Numbered from the stretch's first letter, positions 14,636-23,360 are shown. The stretch is 27,766 nucleotides of DNA from DAIOFH01 sp036745875 (GCA_036745875.1 DAIOFH010000045.1:1-27766); one strand, 5' to 3'. Numbers and translations are program-made. Notes: generated by a model from the letters alone, not told the origin.

Positions 14636-15699
14636 CGGTAATTCCGCTTTGCGAGTTCGGTGAGCGTGTGGATGAGAACGGCGTTGTCTTCGGGCTTCTG
14701 GATTCCGATTCGGTACCAGCCGTCGACAAGCCCCTTGAAGGTGTTGCAGTTGCGTATCATGATGCCGTTTTCCGCCAACACCCGGTCGAGTCCCGGTACG
14801 GGCGCGTGGAAAAAGATGAAGTTCGCCTTTGAGCCAAGCACAGTGAAGCCGAGGTTGAGCAGCGTCTCGGCGAGTTTTTTCTTCTCGCTTTCGATGAGAT
14901 CGAGGCTTCTCTCCAGGTAGGCGTAGTCCAGGAGCGAGGCAAGCCCGGCCATTTGCGCGACAGTGGAGACGGACCACGGTTGACCCGCCAGTGTGCAATG
15001 GATGCGCAGTTCCGCATTCGCGGTCAGGCCAAAACCGAGCCTGAGGCCTGCCATGCCGAAAAGTTTGGTGAAACTGCCGAGAATAAAAATGTTTTGGTTG
15101 GTGGTGGCGGTTTCCAGCAGGGAATACGGTTCCCAGTTTTTCACCAGTGGGCAGAAGCATTCGTCCATAAACAGCAGCGTTTCCGTCGCGTCGCATTTGT
15201 CGAGTATGGCCTTGAGCAATCCCGGATCGATCAGTTGTCCCGTCGGGTTGTTCGGCTGGCAGAGGAACAGCACGTCCGTTTCCGGAGTGATTCGCGGAAG
15301 TATGTCTTCGGTGAGAATGAAGTCGTTTTCGCGTTGGAGATAATAGTACTCTATTTCACTGCCGACGGTCTGCACGGCGCATTCGTACTCGGAAAATGAC
15401 GGAACGGGCAAAAGCGTCTTTCGCGGCTTGGTGGCGATGGCAAAGCGGTAGATGATGTCGGCGGATCCGTTGCCGAAGATGAAATAGCTTTCGGGTATGG
15501 ATAACCTCTGTGCCAGCGCTTCCGTCAGGTCGCGCGAGAACGGGTCGGGGTAGGATATAGAATTATCTACCGCCTCGTGGGCCGCCAGGAGCGCCACTTT
15601 CGGCATGCCGAGTGGGTTCAGGCTGGTCGAGAAATCCAGCGGCTTCTCGCCGAAGCGCCGGATGTAGCCGGTTATATCGCCGCCATGCTGGTTGCGCAT
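14632..15699 (-). CDS. cobD: Threonine-phosphate decarboxylase (CobD-type aminotransferase fold), 355 aa
   Basis: This PLP enzyme decarboxylates L-threonine O-3-phosphate to (R)-1-amino-2-propanol phosphate, the linker attached by CbiB. The family opening is visible (HGGDITGYIRRF, then DFSTSLNPLGMP). CQPNNPTGQ lies at 148-156, MDECF at 178-182 and the PLP lysine in GSFTKLFGMAGLRLGF at Lys212. I use ATG 15699, which aligns with family N-termini. An ATG at 15750 would add 17 residues and overlap cbiB by 20 nt. The gap from cbiB is 31 nt, the longest in the operon. Confidence 0.94.
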   Translation of the reverse strand: MRNQHGGDITGYIRRFGEKPLDFSTSLNPLGMPKVALLAAHEAVDNSISYPDPFSRDLTEALAQRLSIPESYFIFGNGSADIIYRFAIATKPRKTLLPVPSFSEYECAVQTVGSEIEYYYLQRENDFILTEDILPRITPETDVLFLCQPNNPTGQLIDPGLLKAILDKCDATETLLFMDECFCPLVKNWEPYSLLETATTNQNIFILGSFTKLFGMAGLRLGFGLTANAELRIHCTLAGQPWSVSTVAQMAGLASLLDYAYLERSLDLIESEKKKLAETLLNLGFTVLGSKANFIFFHAPVPGLDRVLAENGIMIRNCNTFKGLVDGWYRIGIQKPEDNAVLIHTLTELAKRNYR

Positions 15700-15730
15700 T
15701 TGTGTCCCGCCTTTTTTACCAATTTTACCA

Positions 15731-16687
15731 TCAGACCCGCCAATAGACAAAGGCGCAGGAAAGCAGCGTCATCAGCCCGGCGGTTGTGTACATGAGGATA
15801 TTTGCCTTCAGGATATCCCCGTCGTCCGGGTCTTTCATGTTGTCGCCGATATAGGGTTTACTGACCGGCACGCCAAAGTAATAGGATTTTCCTCCCAGCC
15901 TGATTCCAAGAGCGCCCGCCACAGCGGATTCGGGATGGCCGGAGTTCGGACTCGAATGGTTCCGCTTGTCCCGCCGGTAGACGGCAATGCCGTTCCGCCA
16001 ATTATACCGCCAAAGCCATGCCGAACACAACAGAAGGGCCGCCGTAAGCCTCGCCGGGAGGAAATTGGCCGCGTCGTCAAGTCGGGCGGCTGCCCGGCCC
16101 AGGTAAAAATACTTGTCGTTTTTGTAGCCGACCATGCTGTCGAGGGTATTGACCGCTTTGTACAAAATCGCCAGCGGCATGCCGCCCAGCGCGAGATAAA
16201 ACAGTGGAGCGACCACACCGTCCGAGGCGTTTTCCGCCACCGTTTCCACCGTCGCGCGAATGACCCCCGGCCGGTCAAGCCGGTCCGCGTCCCTGCCGAC
16301 TATTTGCCCGACGTTCTGCCTGGCTTCGTGCAGGTCATCGTTTCTGAGCGCGGAATACACTTTTGCCGCCGCATCGTACAGCCCTTTCGCCGCCAGTGTC
16401 TGGTAGGCGAGGATGATGGTGACCAGCCAGTACAGCACAGGGTGGACAACCACGGCGAGGCCGAGGACGATGATCGTGGCGAAAAGCGTCAGAAAGCAGA
16501 CCGCCGCGGTCAGGATCACCCCGGCGATATATTCGCCGCGCGGCGTCGGCGGAAAATTTCGCCGCATGCCCGGTTCCAGTTTGCTGATTAATCGCCCTAT
16601 GCCCACCACCGGATGCGGCAGCCATTTCGGATCGGCCAGGACGACGTCCAGGACGAAGGCCGCGACCGGTAACAGGGCGGGATTCAT
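15731..16687 (-). CDS. cbiB: Adenosylcobinamide-phosphate synthase, integral membrane, 318 aa
   Basis: CbiB/CobD(Pseudomonas) couples adenosylcobyric acid to aminopropanol phosphate at the membrane. Conserved features are FVLDVVLADPKWLPHPVVGIGR at 11-32 (in part), the central ETVAENASDGVVAPLFYLAL block, the NTLDSMVGYKNDKYFYLG block, and later RRDKRNHSSPNSGHPESAVAG (split here for length as RRDKRNHSSPNSGH then PESAVAG). Hydrophobic helices lie at about 53-95, 155-180, 210-225 and 295-315. Its ATG overlaps the stop of the phosphatase gene as ATGA. Confidence 0.95.
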   Translation of the reverse strand: MNPALLPVAAFVLDVVLADPKWLPHPVVGIGRLISKLEPGMRRNFPPTPRGEYIAGVILTAAVCFLTLFATIIVLGLAVVVHPVLYWLVTIILAYQTLAAKGLYDAAAKVYSALRNDDLHEARQNVGQIVGRDADRLDRPGVIRATVETVAENASDGVVAPLFYLALGGMPLAILYKAVNTLDSMVGYKNDKYFYLGRAAARLDDAANFLPARLTAALLLCSAWLWRYNWRNGIAVYRRDKRNHSSPNSGHPESAVAGALGIRLGGKSYYFGVPVSKPYIGDNMKDPDDGDILKANILMYTTAGLMTLLSCAFVYWRV

Positions 16688-17295
16688 GCATTTCCCTTGC
16701 GGGGTGGGCCTTCGATCGCCTGTAAAAGTTGCAGGCAGCGGCTGCTTGGCGACGCTGCGTCATACCATACTTTATAGCCGCCGCAAAAACCGGAGTGCCA
16801 TTTGAAATATTCACGTACCGGTGAGGCGTATTTGCTCATGATCGCCATGATCACGCCGCCGTGCACTACAAAGTGCGCCGCCTTCGATCCCGCCTTTGTT
16901 TCCGCGTCCATGACTTCCATGAACGCCTCGCAGCAGCGGGTGTCGAAATCACGCCGATTTTCACCGCCCGGGCAGGTGCCGGTGAGCCCGGAACTCAGCC
17001 AGCGCATATAATCCGGGTCGCCCGACAGTTTTTGCGCCGTTTTGCCCTCGAACCTGCCGAAGTTGATTTCCGCCAGGTCGGGTTTGATGACAATTTCCGC
17101 CTGGGGGTACATCAGTTCGGAAGTCTGGATGGTTCGCAGGAGCTGGCTGGTATAGGTTTTCTGGACGTGGGGGTTGACTCCCGCCCTTTTTGCCAGCGCG
17201 ATGCCTTCCGGGGACAGTTGTTCGTCCGTTGCGCCGATGTATTCGGCGTTAAGGTTGCCGCGCGTCGGCGCGTGCCGCAATAATATGACCAGCAT
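16684..17295 (-). CDS. cobC: Histidine phosphatase, probable alpha-ribazole-5'-phosphate phosphatase, 203 aa
   Basis: This phosphoglycerate-mutase-like histidine phosphatase probably removes the 5'-phosphate from alpha-ribazole phosphate or adenosylcobalamin phosphate in nucleotide-loop assembly. The catalytic motif reads LLRHAPTRGN (His8; the usual RHGET is RHAPT here). Supporting motifs are LAEINFGRFEGK, TGTCPGGENRRDF and VVHGGVIMAI with the second catalytic His. ATG 17295 has AAAGGG 8 nt upstream; a GTG three codons earlier (17304) is possible. The start lies inside the end of the preceding cobU-like gene, a 47 nt overlap. The operon position, next to cobS and cbiB, supports the assignment over a general phosphatase. 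Confidence 0.85.
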   Translation of the reverse strand: MLVILLRHAPTRGNLNAEYIGATDEQLSPEGIALAKRAGVNPHVQKTYTSQLLRTIQTSELMYPQAEIVIKPDLAEINFGRFEGKTAQKLSGDPDYMRWLSSGLTGTCPGGENRRDFDTRCCEAFMEVMDAETKAGSKAAHFVVHGGVIMAIMSKYASPVREYFKWHSGFCGGYKVWYDAASPSSRCLQLLQAIEGPPRKGNA

Positions 17296-17644
17296 CTTCC
17301 TCACCCTTTATGATTTGCGGAATCCCGCAACAAAGCCGCACCACCTTGTCCGCCCTCGCGGCCAACAATGCGCAGGTACGCCCGACCCTGTCGCGCCACC
17401 GCCGTTCTTCGGGATCCATGGGAACAACGCCGCAGCCGACCTCGTCGCAGATGACGACCGCCTTCTTTTGGATCTCGTCCAGGAAATCCTCTTCTATTCT
17501 TATATGATTTCGCAATAAATCATGCAAGCCAACAAGTACCGGAGAACCATCATCGGCGCTGTCGCCGAAATCCCGGTCGGAAAAACCCAACTGGCGCGCA
17601 TAGGTCTTTTTCCCCGCTCCGCGGCCGCCGATTATCAATATCAT
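17249..17644 (-). CDS. Short CobU-like protein, 131 aa (second homologue)
   Basis: This resembles a shortened adenosylcobinamide kinase/guanylyltransferase. The N-terminus MILIIGGRGAGKKTYARQL aligns with the CobU P-loop, but position 13 is Lys where Ser/Thr is expected (Thr14 follows). The CobU motif usually written NEVGxGIVP is kept as CDEVGCGVVP at 66-75, followed by ERRWRDRVGRTCALLAARAD and CGIPQIIK. The middle region that carries the GMP-accepting histidine motif in CobU is missing, making it about 40-50 residues shorter than normal. It starts with an ATGA overlap with cobS and ends 47 nt inside the phosphatase gene. It could be a partner subunit of CobU, a regulatory paralogue, or a kinase with altered chemistry. 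Confidence 0.8.
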   Translation of the reverse strand: MILIIGGRGAGKKTYARQLGFSDRDFGDSADDGSPVLVGLHDLLRNHIRIEEDFLDEIQKKAVVICDEVGCGVVPMDPEERRWRDRVGRTCALLAARADKVVRLCCGIPQIIKGEEDAGHIIAARADARQP

Positions 17645-18429
17645 GGCATGACTCCAAGAATTGCAGCTATCTTTTGACCAATAACAATCCCCGCCAGACC
17701 AGAGATTTCGAAGACTTGGATGCAGTATCCGGTCAGGTCGCCGGTGACGCCGCCGAATTCCCGATAAGACATGCGGCGGGAATACAGCAAGGTCAGGAGC
17801 ATCCCCGCAGGCATTAACAGCCCTACCGGTCCGTTCGCATACAAACTTGCGGCGATGACCGCGAGTACGATGAACACCGCCGTCGCCAGCGTCAGTTTTT
17901 TTATCGCCGCATCGTGGAACAAGCGCCCAAGCCCGTCCGCCCTGGCTGGCGGCACTGTCTGCATGAACACGACGCCAAACGCCCGGCTGAGGACGAAGAC
18001 CGAGCAATAAGTCATTATGGAGGCGAACGTCGGGTCCAATTCGACAGTCAATGCGGTAAAACACAGGAAATACAGGCACAGTCCAATGATAGCGAATGCG
18101 CCGGTATGCGGATCCTTGAGGATGGCGAGTTTTTTTTCCCTGTCGCCATGGCTTGCGAGGGCGTCGACGGTGTCGGCATATCCGTCAAGGTGAATGCCTC
18201 CCGTCAGCCAGACGGGGATGACCGCGAGCGCCACTCCTTTCGCAAGGCTGCCGAAGGCGAGGGCGTCCATTATCAGCCATCCGGCACAGGCGAATACGCC
18301 GACAATCACGCCGACAAGGGGAAACACGGCCATGGTGTAGCGCATATTGTCCCGATCCCAGTCCACCCTCGGAATGGGGATACGCGAAAACATGGCGAAT
18401 GCGATACACAGCGAACGAATAAAAACCAT
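17641..18429 (-). CDS. cobS: Adenosylcobinamide-GDP ribazoletransferase (cobalamin synthase), 262 aa
   Basis: CobS is an integral membrane enzyme that joins adenosylcobinamide-GDP with alpha-ribazole (phosphate). The family's catalytic loop is GGIHLDGYADTVDALASHGD, followed by KKLAILKDPHTGAFA. The end carries GGVTGDLTGY in front of the last helix. Five to six hydrophobic helices are apparent. The start ATG follows the cobU stop by 9 nt, with GAAGGG inside the end of cobU as the likely ribosome binding site. The stop overlaps the next start as ATGA. Confidence 0.96.
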   Translation of the reverse strand: MVFIRSLCIAFAMFSRIPIPRVDWDRDNMRYTMAVFPLVGVIVGVFACAGWLIMDALAFGSLAKGVALAVIPVWLTGGIHLDGYADTVDALASHGDREKKLAILKDPHTGAFAIIGLCLYFLCFTALTVELDPTFASIMTYCSVFVLSRAFGVVFMQTVPPARADGLGRLFHDAAIKKLTLATAVFIVLAVIAASLYANGPVGLLMPAGMLLTLLYSRRMSYREFGGVTGDLTGYCIQVFEISGLAGIVIGQKIAAILGVMP

Positions 18430-18438
18430 TTGGAGAGT

Positions 18439-18957
18439 TCAACCCTTCAGCAATAGCGGTATGCCGCAGACCGTTTCCACCACCATGTCGAAATCCCTTG
18501 CCAGACGCTGGTTCAGGATGGCAAGGGTCCGGATATATCGTTCCGTTTCGCCCGAGTAGGCACAGCCGTCCCTGACGAGATCGTTACTGACCAACACGAC
18601 GGTTCGCGCATGCCTGGCGAGGGCGGCGACACCTTCCATTATGACTTTTTCCGCATTTTCGTGGGAGCCATCCACCGAGAAAATCTCGTTCGCCAGCAGA
18701 TTGCCAAGACATTCGAGGAGCACGCTGCACTTGGGTGGCAGCTCGACGCGTGCCAGGTCGACATAATGCTCGATAGTCAAAAATCCCTTGTCCTGGCGGC
18801 TTTGGCGGTGTCGGGCTATGCGTTCCCGCGCGTCGGCTCCCGCCGGGTTCATGGTTGCGATATAGACGAGCTTGCCCGCATCCGGAAGACTAGCGATGTA
18901 ATCTTCCGCAAAACTGCTTTTACCGCTGCCGCTGCCGCCATAGACCAAAAGTCGCAT
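18439..18957 (-). CDS. cobU: Adenosylcobinamide kinase / adenosylcobinamide-phosphate guanylyltransferase, 172 aa
   Basis: CobU phosphorylates adenosylcobinamide and then transfers GMP through a histidine intermediate. The P-loop GGSGSGKSS (7-15) is intact, and RIARHRQSR at 46-54 supplies His50 as probable GMP acceptor. LLECLGNLLANE follows at 80-91. The segment usually carrying NEVGxGIVP is instead VSNDLVRDGCAYSGETERYI, followed by the expected CGIPLLLKG end. GGAGAA precedes the ATG. The gap to cobT is 9 nt. This paralogue lacks exactly the motif retained by the short CobU-like gene two positions downstream. Confidence 0.92.
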   Translation of the reverse strand: MRLLVYGGSGSGKSSFAEDYIASLPDAGKLVYIATMNPAGADARERIARHRQSRQDKGFLTIEHYVDLARVELPPKCSVLLECLGNLLANEIFSVDGSHENAEKVIMEGVAALARHARTVVLVSNDLVRDGCAYSGETERYIRTLAILNQRLARDFDMVVETVCGIPLLLKG

Positions 18958-18966
18958 AGTTCTCCG

Positions 18967-20025
18967 TTATCCCTTTGGCGTGTATTTGCCAATGGCTATT
19001 TCTTCGTAGGTCAGCATATCCTTGTACACGGCATAGGCCATGTCGAGGAGCGGCAGTGCTGCGACCGCGCCGGTGCCTTCGCCAAGGCAGAGGTTAGCGC
19101 AGATCAACGGGTCGAGGCACAGCGCGCCGAGCAATTTCCCACCAGCCGGTTCGGCCGAGACATGGCTTGCAAGCATGGCGTTCCTGGCGTCGGGATTGAG
19201 CTTTGCCGCAGTCAGCGCCGCTATGGAGGAGATCAGGCCGTCCACCAGCACGGGAATTCGATACAGCGCGCCGCCGAGGAATACGCCGGTCATTCCTGCG
19301 ATATCAAAACCTCCGAGCTTTGCCAGGACGTCCAGGGCGTCGTCCGGGTTCGGGTTATTGGTGGTTATGGCTTTTTTGATGACCGCCGCTTTTCTGGCGA
19401 CGCCTTCCGGATCCAGGCCAGCGCCGCGTCCGGTCACCTCGACCGGGTCTGCATCCAGATATACGGAAGCCATGGCGCTGGATGTGGTGGTGTTGCCGAT
19501 GCCGACTTCGCCAGTGACGATGATTTTGTAGCCCCGATCCTTATACTCACGGGCTAGTTCCATGCCGTGCCGGATGCCGGTAATGGCCTGTTCGAGGCTC
19601 ATCGCGGGCCCGCGGCTTATATCGTCCGTTCCGGCAGCGATACGTCTGTCCAGGAGCTCCGGCAACTGCAGGTCGCAGTAAATTCCCATATCCACACCGA
19701 CCACGTCGGCATGGGCGACAGAGGCCATTTTGCATACGGTAATATCGCCGGAGGCCATGCAGCGGGCGAGGACTTCGGTCACTTCGCTGCCGGTCCTGGC
19801 TACTCCCTGTTTGACAACGCCGTTGTCGGCGCAAAAAACCATGACGATGCGTTTGTCTATGGAATAATTGGCCACGCCGGTCAGCCCGGCGATTTTCGTC
19901 ACAGCCTTTTCCAGATGCCCAAGGCTGTTCTTGGGTTTGGCGATATTGTTCCACCTGTTGGTGATATCGTCCATAACGGCGCGGTCCAGGGCAGGAAAAT
20001 CAACTTCCCATGGCAATGTGGTCAC
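18967..20025 (-). CDS. cobT: Nicotinate-nucleotide-dimethylbenzimidazole phosphoribosyltransferase, 352 aa
   Basis: CobT activates the lower-ligand base (dimethylbenzimidazole or another base) by transferring phosphoribose from nicotinate mononucleotide. Motifs are IAKPKNSLGHLE near 28-39, VFCADNGVV at 63-71, GEVGIGNTT at 172-180 with Glu173, and CLGEGTGAV with Glu316, matching the catalytic glutamates of the family. The start is GTG, overlapping the cbiA stop as GTGA, with AAGGAGA upstream. The length is typical. Confidence 0.97.
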   Translation of the reverse strand: MTTLPWEVDFPALDRAVMDDITNRWNNIAKPKNSLGHLEKAVTKIAGLTGVANYSIDKRIVMVFCADNGVVKQGVARTGSEVTEVLARCMASGDITVCKMASVAHADVVGVDMGIYCDLQLPELLDRRIAAGTDDISRGPAMSLEQAITGIRHGMELAREYKDRGYKIIVTGEVGIGNTTTSSAMASVYLDADPVEVTGRGAGLDPEGVARKAAVIKKAITTNNPNPDDALDVLAKLGGFDIAGMTGVFLGGALYRIPVLVDGLISSIAALTAAKLNPDARNAMLASHVSAEPAGGKLLGALCLDPLICANLCLGEGTGAVAALPLLDMAYAVYKDMLTYEEIAIGKYTPKG

Positions 20026-21389
20026 TGCTGTCTCCTTGTTGCGGATTTAACGAAATTACCGGCAAACTCTGGATTGCTCCAAAAATATAAATGGGGAAAA
20101 CCGGCTATATAATTTTTCCCGGCGACAAAACAGTTCCATGTCTGGTCGCTGCTGGGTTTGGCGGACGTGAATGCGCTGCCGTTGTTGTCGCTGTCCCAGT
20201 AATGAAATTCGTGGCCCTTGATCGTCTGTTTTTTCGGCGCTATGAACGTGTCGGCTTGAGCCGTCAGGGTGATATAACCAAAGCGGCCCAGTTTTCCCGT
20301 GTTGCGGCAGTGGCCGGGTATCGCATTCACCATGGGGTAGCTGTTCCCATCCGGCGCTTCCAGGCTGGCCTGCAAATACATGAACCCGCCGCATTCCGCA
20401 AGGGTCGGCAAGCCGGAACTGACTGCCGAGTAAATGCTTTCGCGCATTGATATGTTTGCGGAAAGTTCTTTCACGTATATTTCCGGATAGCCGCCGCCGA
20501 GATAGAGGGCGCTTGTTCCCTTCGGCAACGACTTGTCGGCTAACGGACTGAAATAGGCCAGTTCCGCGCCATAGGCGCGTAAAAGGTCGAGGTTTTCCTT
20601 ATAATAAAAACAAAACGCAGCGTCGCCGGCGACGGCGATCAACGGTTTTTCCGCGGTCTTGAACGGTGTCACGGCTGGCAATGACGCGTCGATGTCGGGA
20701 GCGGATTCCGCCAGCGTGACAAGTTCGTCGATGGCGACGCTTTTTTCCAGTTCACCGGCAATCGCCTCCAGGCGCATGCGCAGGCCGGCGACCTGGTCCG
20801 GCGTCACCAGGCCAAGATGCCTGCTGTCGAAATTCGCTTCGGGTAGGCGTGGCAGATGGCCGAAAACACGAAGCCCCGTTTCTTTTTCTATGAGCGGCGC
20901 GAGGCGCGTGTACAGGCGTTCGGGGCAATCGTTGAGGATGACGCCCCGAAGCATGGATTTGTCGCGAAATGCAACCATTCCTTTTATTACTGCAGCCAGC
21001 GACAGCGAACTGCCCTTGGCGTTGACGATCAGGACGGCAGGCGTGTCGGTGTCTTTCGCCACCTGCCAGCTGCTTGCCTCGTCGGTCATGCCGACGCCAT
21101 CGTAATAGCCCATGACCCCTTCGATAACGGAGACGTCCGTGCCTTCGGCCTCCCGGCAAAACAACCCGCGCACGATGTCTGGGGGAGTGAAAAACAAATC
21201 CAGGTTGCAGCCTTTTATGCCAAATGCGCTGCGGTGGAACAGCGGGTCGATATAGTCCGGCCCGCACTTGAAGGCGGAAACGGCGTGTCCGCGCGCTACG
21301 AGCGCCTGCAACAGTCCTATGACCACTGTGGTTTTTCCGCTGCCGCTGGCTGGCGCCGCAAGCATCAGGCGCGGATGGTTACTTGGCAT
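20022..21389 (-). CDS. cbiA: Cobyrinic acid a,c-diamide synthase, 455 aa
   Basis: CbiA amidates the a and c carboxylates of cobyrinic acid. The N-terminal ATP-binding part has APASGSGKTT (12-21) and FKCGPDYIDPLFH (40-52). The glutamine amidotransferase-like domain has LGGGYPEIY (298-305) and the nucleophile in LAECGGFMYL (Cys333). GHEFHYW near 390 is the conserved His motif. The length matches the family. The start lies 11 nt inside the end of cbiET, indicating translational coupling. Confidence 0.97.
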   Translation of the reverse strand: MPSNHPRLMLAAPASGSGKTTVVIGLLQALVARGHAVSAFKCGPDYIDPLFHRSAFGIKGCNLDLFFTPPDIVRGLFCREAEGTDVSVIEGVMGYYDGVGMTDEASSWQVAKDTDTPAVLIVNAKGSSLSLAAVIKGMVAFRDKSMLRGVILNDCPERLYTRLAPLIEKETGLRVFGHLPRLPEANFDSRHLGLVTPDQVAGLRMRLEAIAGELEKSVAIDELVTLAESAPDIDASLPAVTPFKTAEKPLIAVAGDAAFCFYYKENLDLLRAYGAELAYFSPLADKSLPKGTSALYLGGGYPEIYVKELSANISMRESIYSAVSSGLPTLAECGGFMYLQASLEAPDGNSYPMVNAIPGHCRNTGKLGRFGYITLTAQADTFIAPKKQTIKGHEFHYWDSDNNGSAFTSAKPSSDQTWNCFVAGKNYIAGFPHLYFWSNPEFAGNFVKSATRRQQ

Positions 21390-22593
21390 CGCGGCCGCCT
21401 CCCGCCAGTACGAACACCGGGTTCAACGCCTGGAGCATATGATATGTACCGACTTCCTTTGTATGGCTTATGGCGATTTGGCTGACCGTCACGCCGGAAA
21501 GCGCGAATTGCTTGAAAAGGTCCAGCGCTTCGGCAAGGGTTTCAAGGGTGACGGCGCTGACGACGATTTTCACCGTCGGGTTTTTCCCGAGCAGCGCTTC
21601 AATGATATTTTTCATGTGGCCCCTCGACCCACCGATAAAGGCGGCGTCGGGCGGGGGCAGTTGATGAAACGCGTCGGGCGCAAGACCCGGAACAACACGA
21701 ATGTTGTATGTGCCGAATTTTATTCTGTTCGCTTCTATAAGTGAACAGGCATCGGAATTGGACTCGAACGCAAATACCCGCCCGCGTCGCGCCAACAATG
21801 CCGCTTCGACTGCGACGGACCCCGTCCCCGCGCCAATATCGTAGACCACCGCGTCTTCCTTCAGGCCGAGTTGGGAGAGGATTTGCACTCTGACTTCCCG
21901 TTTGGTCATGGGGACATCGCCACGTATGAATTCTTCGTCCGGTATTCCCGGGCTGCGAACGTCGCGGGAAAATGTTTTCGGGTTGTCGACCAGGACGACG
22001 TTAGGGGAGGAGAACTGCCGGTCGCGCAATTCGGCGGCGGTGGCGACGGTTATACGTTCGGCGGGCGAGGACAGCATTTCCCCCACGCTGACAACCGCGT
22101 CCTCCAGGCCCGATTGGACAAGTTCGGCGACAATGGATTCGGCCGTTTCGCCTCCGCCGGTCAGGAACAAGACCTCCCGGTGGTTCAGCACTTCGGCAAG
22201 AACGTCGCATTCCTTGCCATGCCCGCTGACCAGGCGAAAATCCTGCCAGGGGCGGCGCAGGCGCGAGGCAAAATATTGCGGCGTCGAAATACCCTGCAGG
22301 AGAACCGGGGCGTGGTCCGCCAGGAGCTCCATGAGCAGTTTCGCACCGCTGTAAAAGCCGACGTCCCCGCTCATGGCTATACAGACGTTCTTCCATTCGG
22401 GGTGCGACCGGATCAACTGTGCAATGGCGTCAGGGATGGCTTCGCTGATAATCCTCCCTTGGTATTTCGTGGACAGTGAGTCCAGGATGCGGGGCGAGCC
22501 TATGATCACGTCGCAGTGGCGAAGCGCGGCATGCGCTTCCATGGTCAGCAGGGTGGGGCTGCCCATGCCGCATCCGGCGATAAACACATTCAT
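21379..22593 (-). CDS. cbiET: Fused precorrin/cobalt-precorrin C5,C15-methyltransferase and C12-decarboxylase (CbiE-CbiT), 404 aa
   Basis: The N-terminal half (1 to about 205) is a tetrapyrrole methylase of the CbiE type: VFIAGCGMGSPTLLTMEA at the start, then MSGDVGFYSGAKLL and LTGGGETAESIVAEL. The C-terminal half (about 217-404) is a Rossmann methyltransferase/decarboxylase of the CbiT type, with VVYDIGAGTGSVAVEAAL as SAM motif I and DAAFIGGSRGHMKNI. The fusion corresponds to CobL and is common. An ATGA overlap joins it to cbiJ. Confidence 0.96.
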   Translation of the reverse strand: MNVFIAGCGMGSPTLLTMEAHAALRHCDVIIGSPRILDSLSTKYQGRIISEAIPDAIAQLIRSHPEWKNVCIAMSGDVGFYSGAKLLMELLADHAPVLLQGISTPQYFASRLRRPWQDFRLVSGHGKECDVLAEVLNHREVLFLTGGGETAESIVAELVQSGLEDAVVSVGEMLSSPAERITVATAAELRDRQFSSPNVVLVDNPKTFSRDVRSPGIPDEEFIRGDVPMTKREVRVQILSQLGLKEDAVVYDIGAGTGSVAVEAALLARRGRVFAFESNSDACSLIEANRIKFGTYNIRVVPGLAPDAFHQLPPPDAAFIGGSRGHMKNIIEALLGKNPTVKIVVSAVTLETLAEALDLFKQFALSGVTVSQIAISHTKEVGTYHMLQALNPVFVLAGGGRDAK

Positions 22594-23360
22594 AAGCCAG
22601 CCTCCAGTTTGTCCCGTATCATGCGGATGATCGCCTCTATGTCATGCCCGTTTTGTTCGGCCGGCCTGTCGATCATCACCACCGTCGCGCCGACTTCACG
22701 GGCGGCAGTTAATTTTTCCTCTGTGCCTCCGGCGGCGCCGCCGTCTTTTGTGACCAGTATCCTGATAGCGAACTGGCGCATAATCGCGACGTTCAGTTCG
22801 CGGCTGAACGGTCCCTGCATGGCGATGATGTTGCCGCTCCTGACGCCAAGGCCAGTACAGGACTGGATGGATTCGGCAAGAGGCAGGACGCGGACAAAAA
22901 CGCGCTCGGTGAAACCCGACACAGCCGTAAAGGCGGCGAGTTCTTTCGAGCCGGTGGCGATAAGGACATTTCCTCCAAGGCTATTGCAGCTGTTCGCCGC
23001 TTCCGAAGCCGAGGAAACGTGCCGACAGTCGCATCCGTCGGCGACAGCGGCGGCGGGACGCGCCAGACGGAAGTACGGAACGGCCGCGCGACTCGCGGCT
23101 GAACAGGCATTCTTCGATACTTCGGTTGCATAGGGATGTGTGGCGTCGATGATCAGGTCGTGGTTGTTCCGTCGGATAAAACCCAGTATCTCCTCTTCGC
23201 CCATCCTGGCGGCGTGGATAGTGAATCGGCCGCAGAGGTCGGCGAGCGTTTCTTCGCCATGGCCTGTTGCGACGGAGACGGTCATGTCGACCGGCAGGTC
23301 GGCAAGTCGCCGGGCAAGGGCATGGCTATCGCTGGTTCCACCGAAGAGAAGGATGTTCAC
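22590..23360 (-). CDS. cbiJ: Cobalt-precorrin-6A reductase, 256 aa
   Basis: CbiJ/CobK reduces a double bond of (cobalt-)precorrin-6A with a pyridine nucleotide. Typical features are the start NILLFGGTSDSHALARRLA, the block IDATHPYATEVSKNA, ATGSKELAAF and the end VTKDGGAAGGTEEKLTAA. The start is GTG 23360, overlapping the cbiH stop as GTGA with GGAG 8 nt upstream; a longer in-frame extension upstream is cbiH shadow and rejected. The length is normal. Confidence 0.95.
   Translation of the reverse strand: MNILLFGGTSDSHALARRLADLPVDMTVSVATGHGEETLADLCGRFTIHAARMGEEEILGFIRRNNHDLIIDATHPYATEVSKNACSAASRAAVPYFRLARPAAAVADGCDCRHVSSASEAANSCNSLGGNVLIATGSKELAAFTAVSGFTERVFVRVLPLAESIQSCTGLGVRSGNIIAMQGPFSRELNVAIMRQFAIRILVTKDGGAAGGTEEKLTAAREVGATVVMIDRPAEQNGHDIEAIIRMIRDKLEAGL

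Noticed and set aside
14636..15196. N-terminal extension of cbiP reading through cobD
   Set aside because: Out of frame with cobD and without CobQ-like motifs; ATG 14635 fits the family start.
15692..16591. Plus-strand ORF of 299 aa opposite cbiB
   Set aside because: Antisense to a clear CbiB; arginine-rich shadow composition and no ribosome binding site.
18610..19557. Plus-strand ORF of 315 aa opposite cobU/cobT
   Set aside because: Spans two well-identified minus-strand genes; no recognisable domain.
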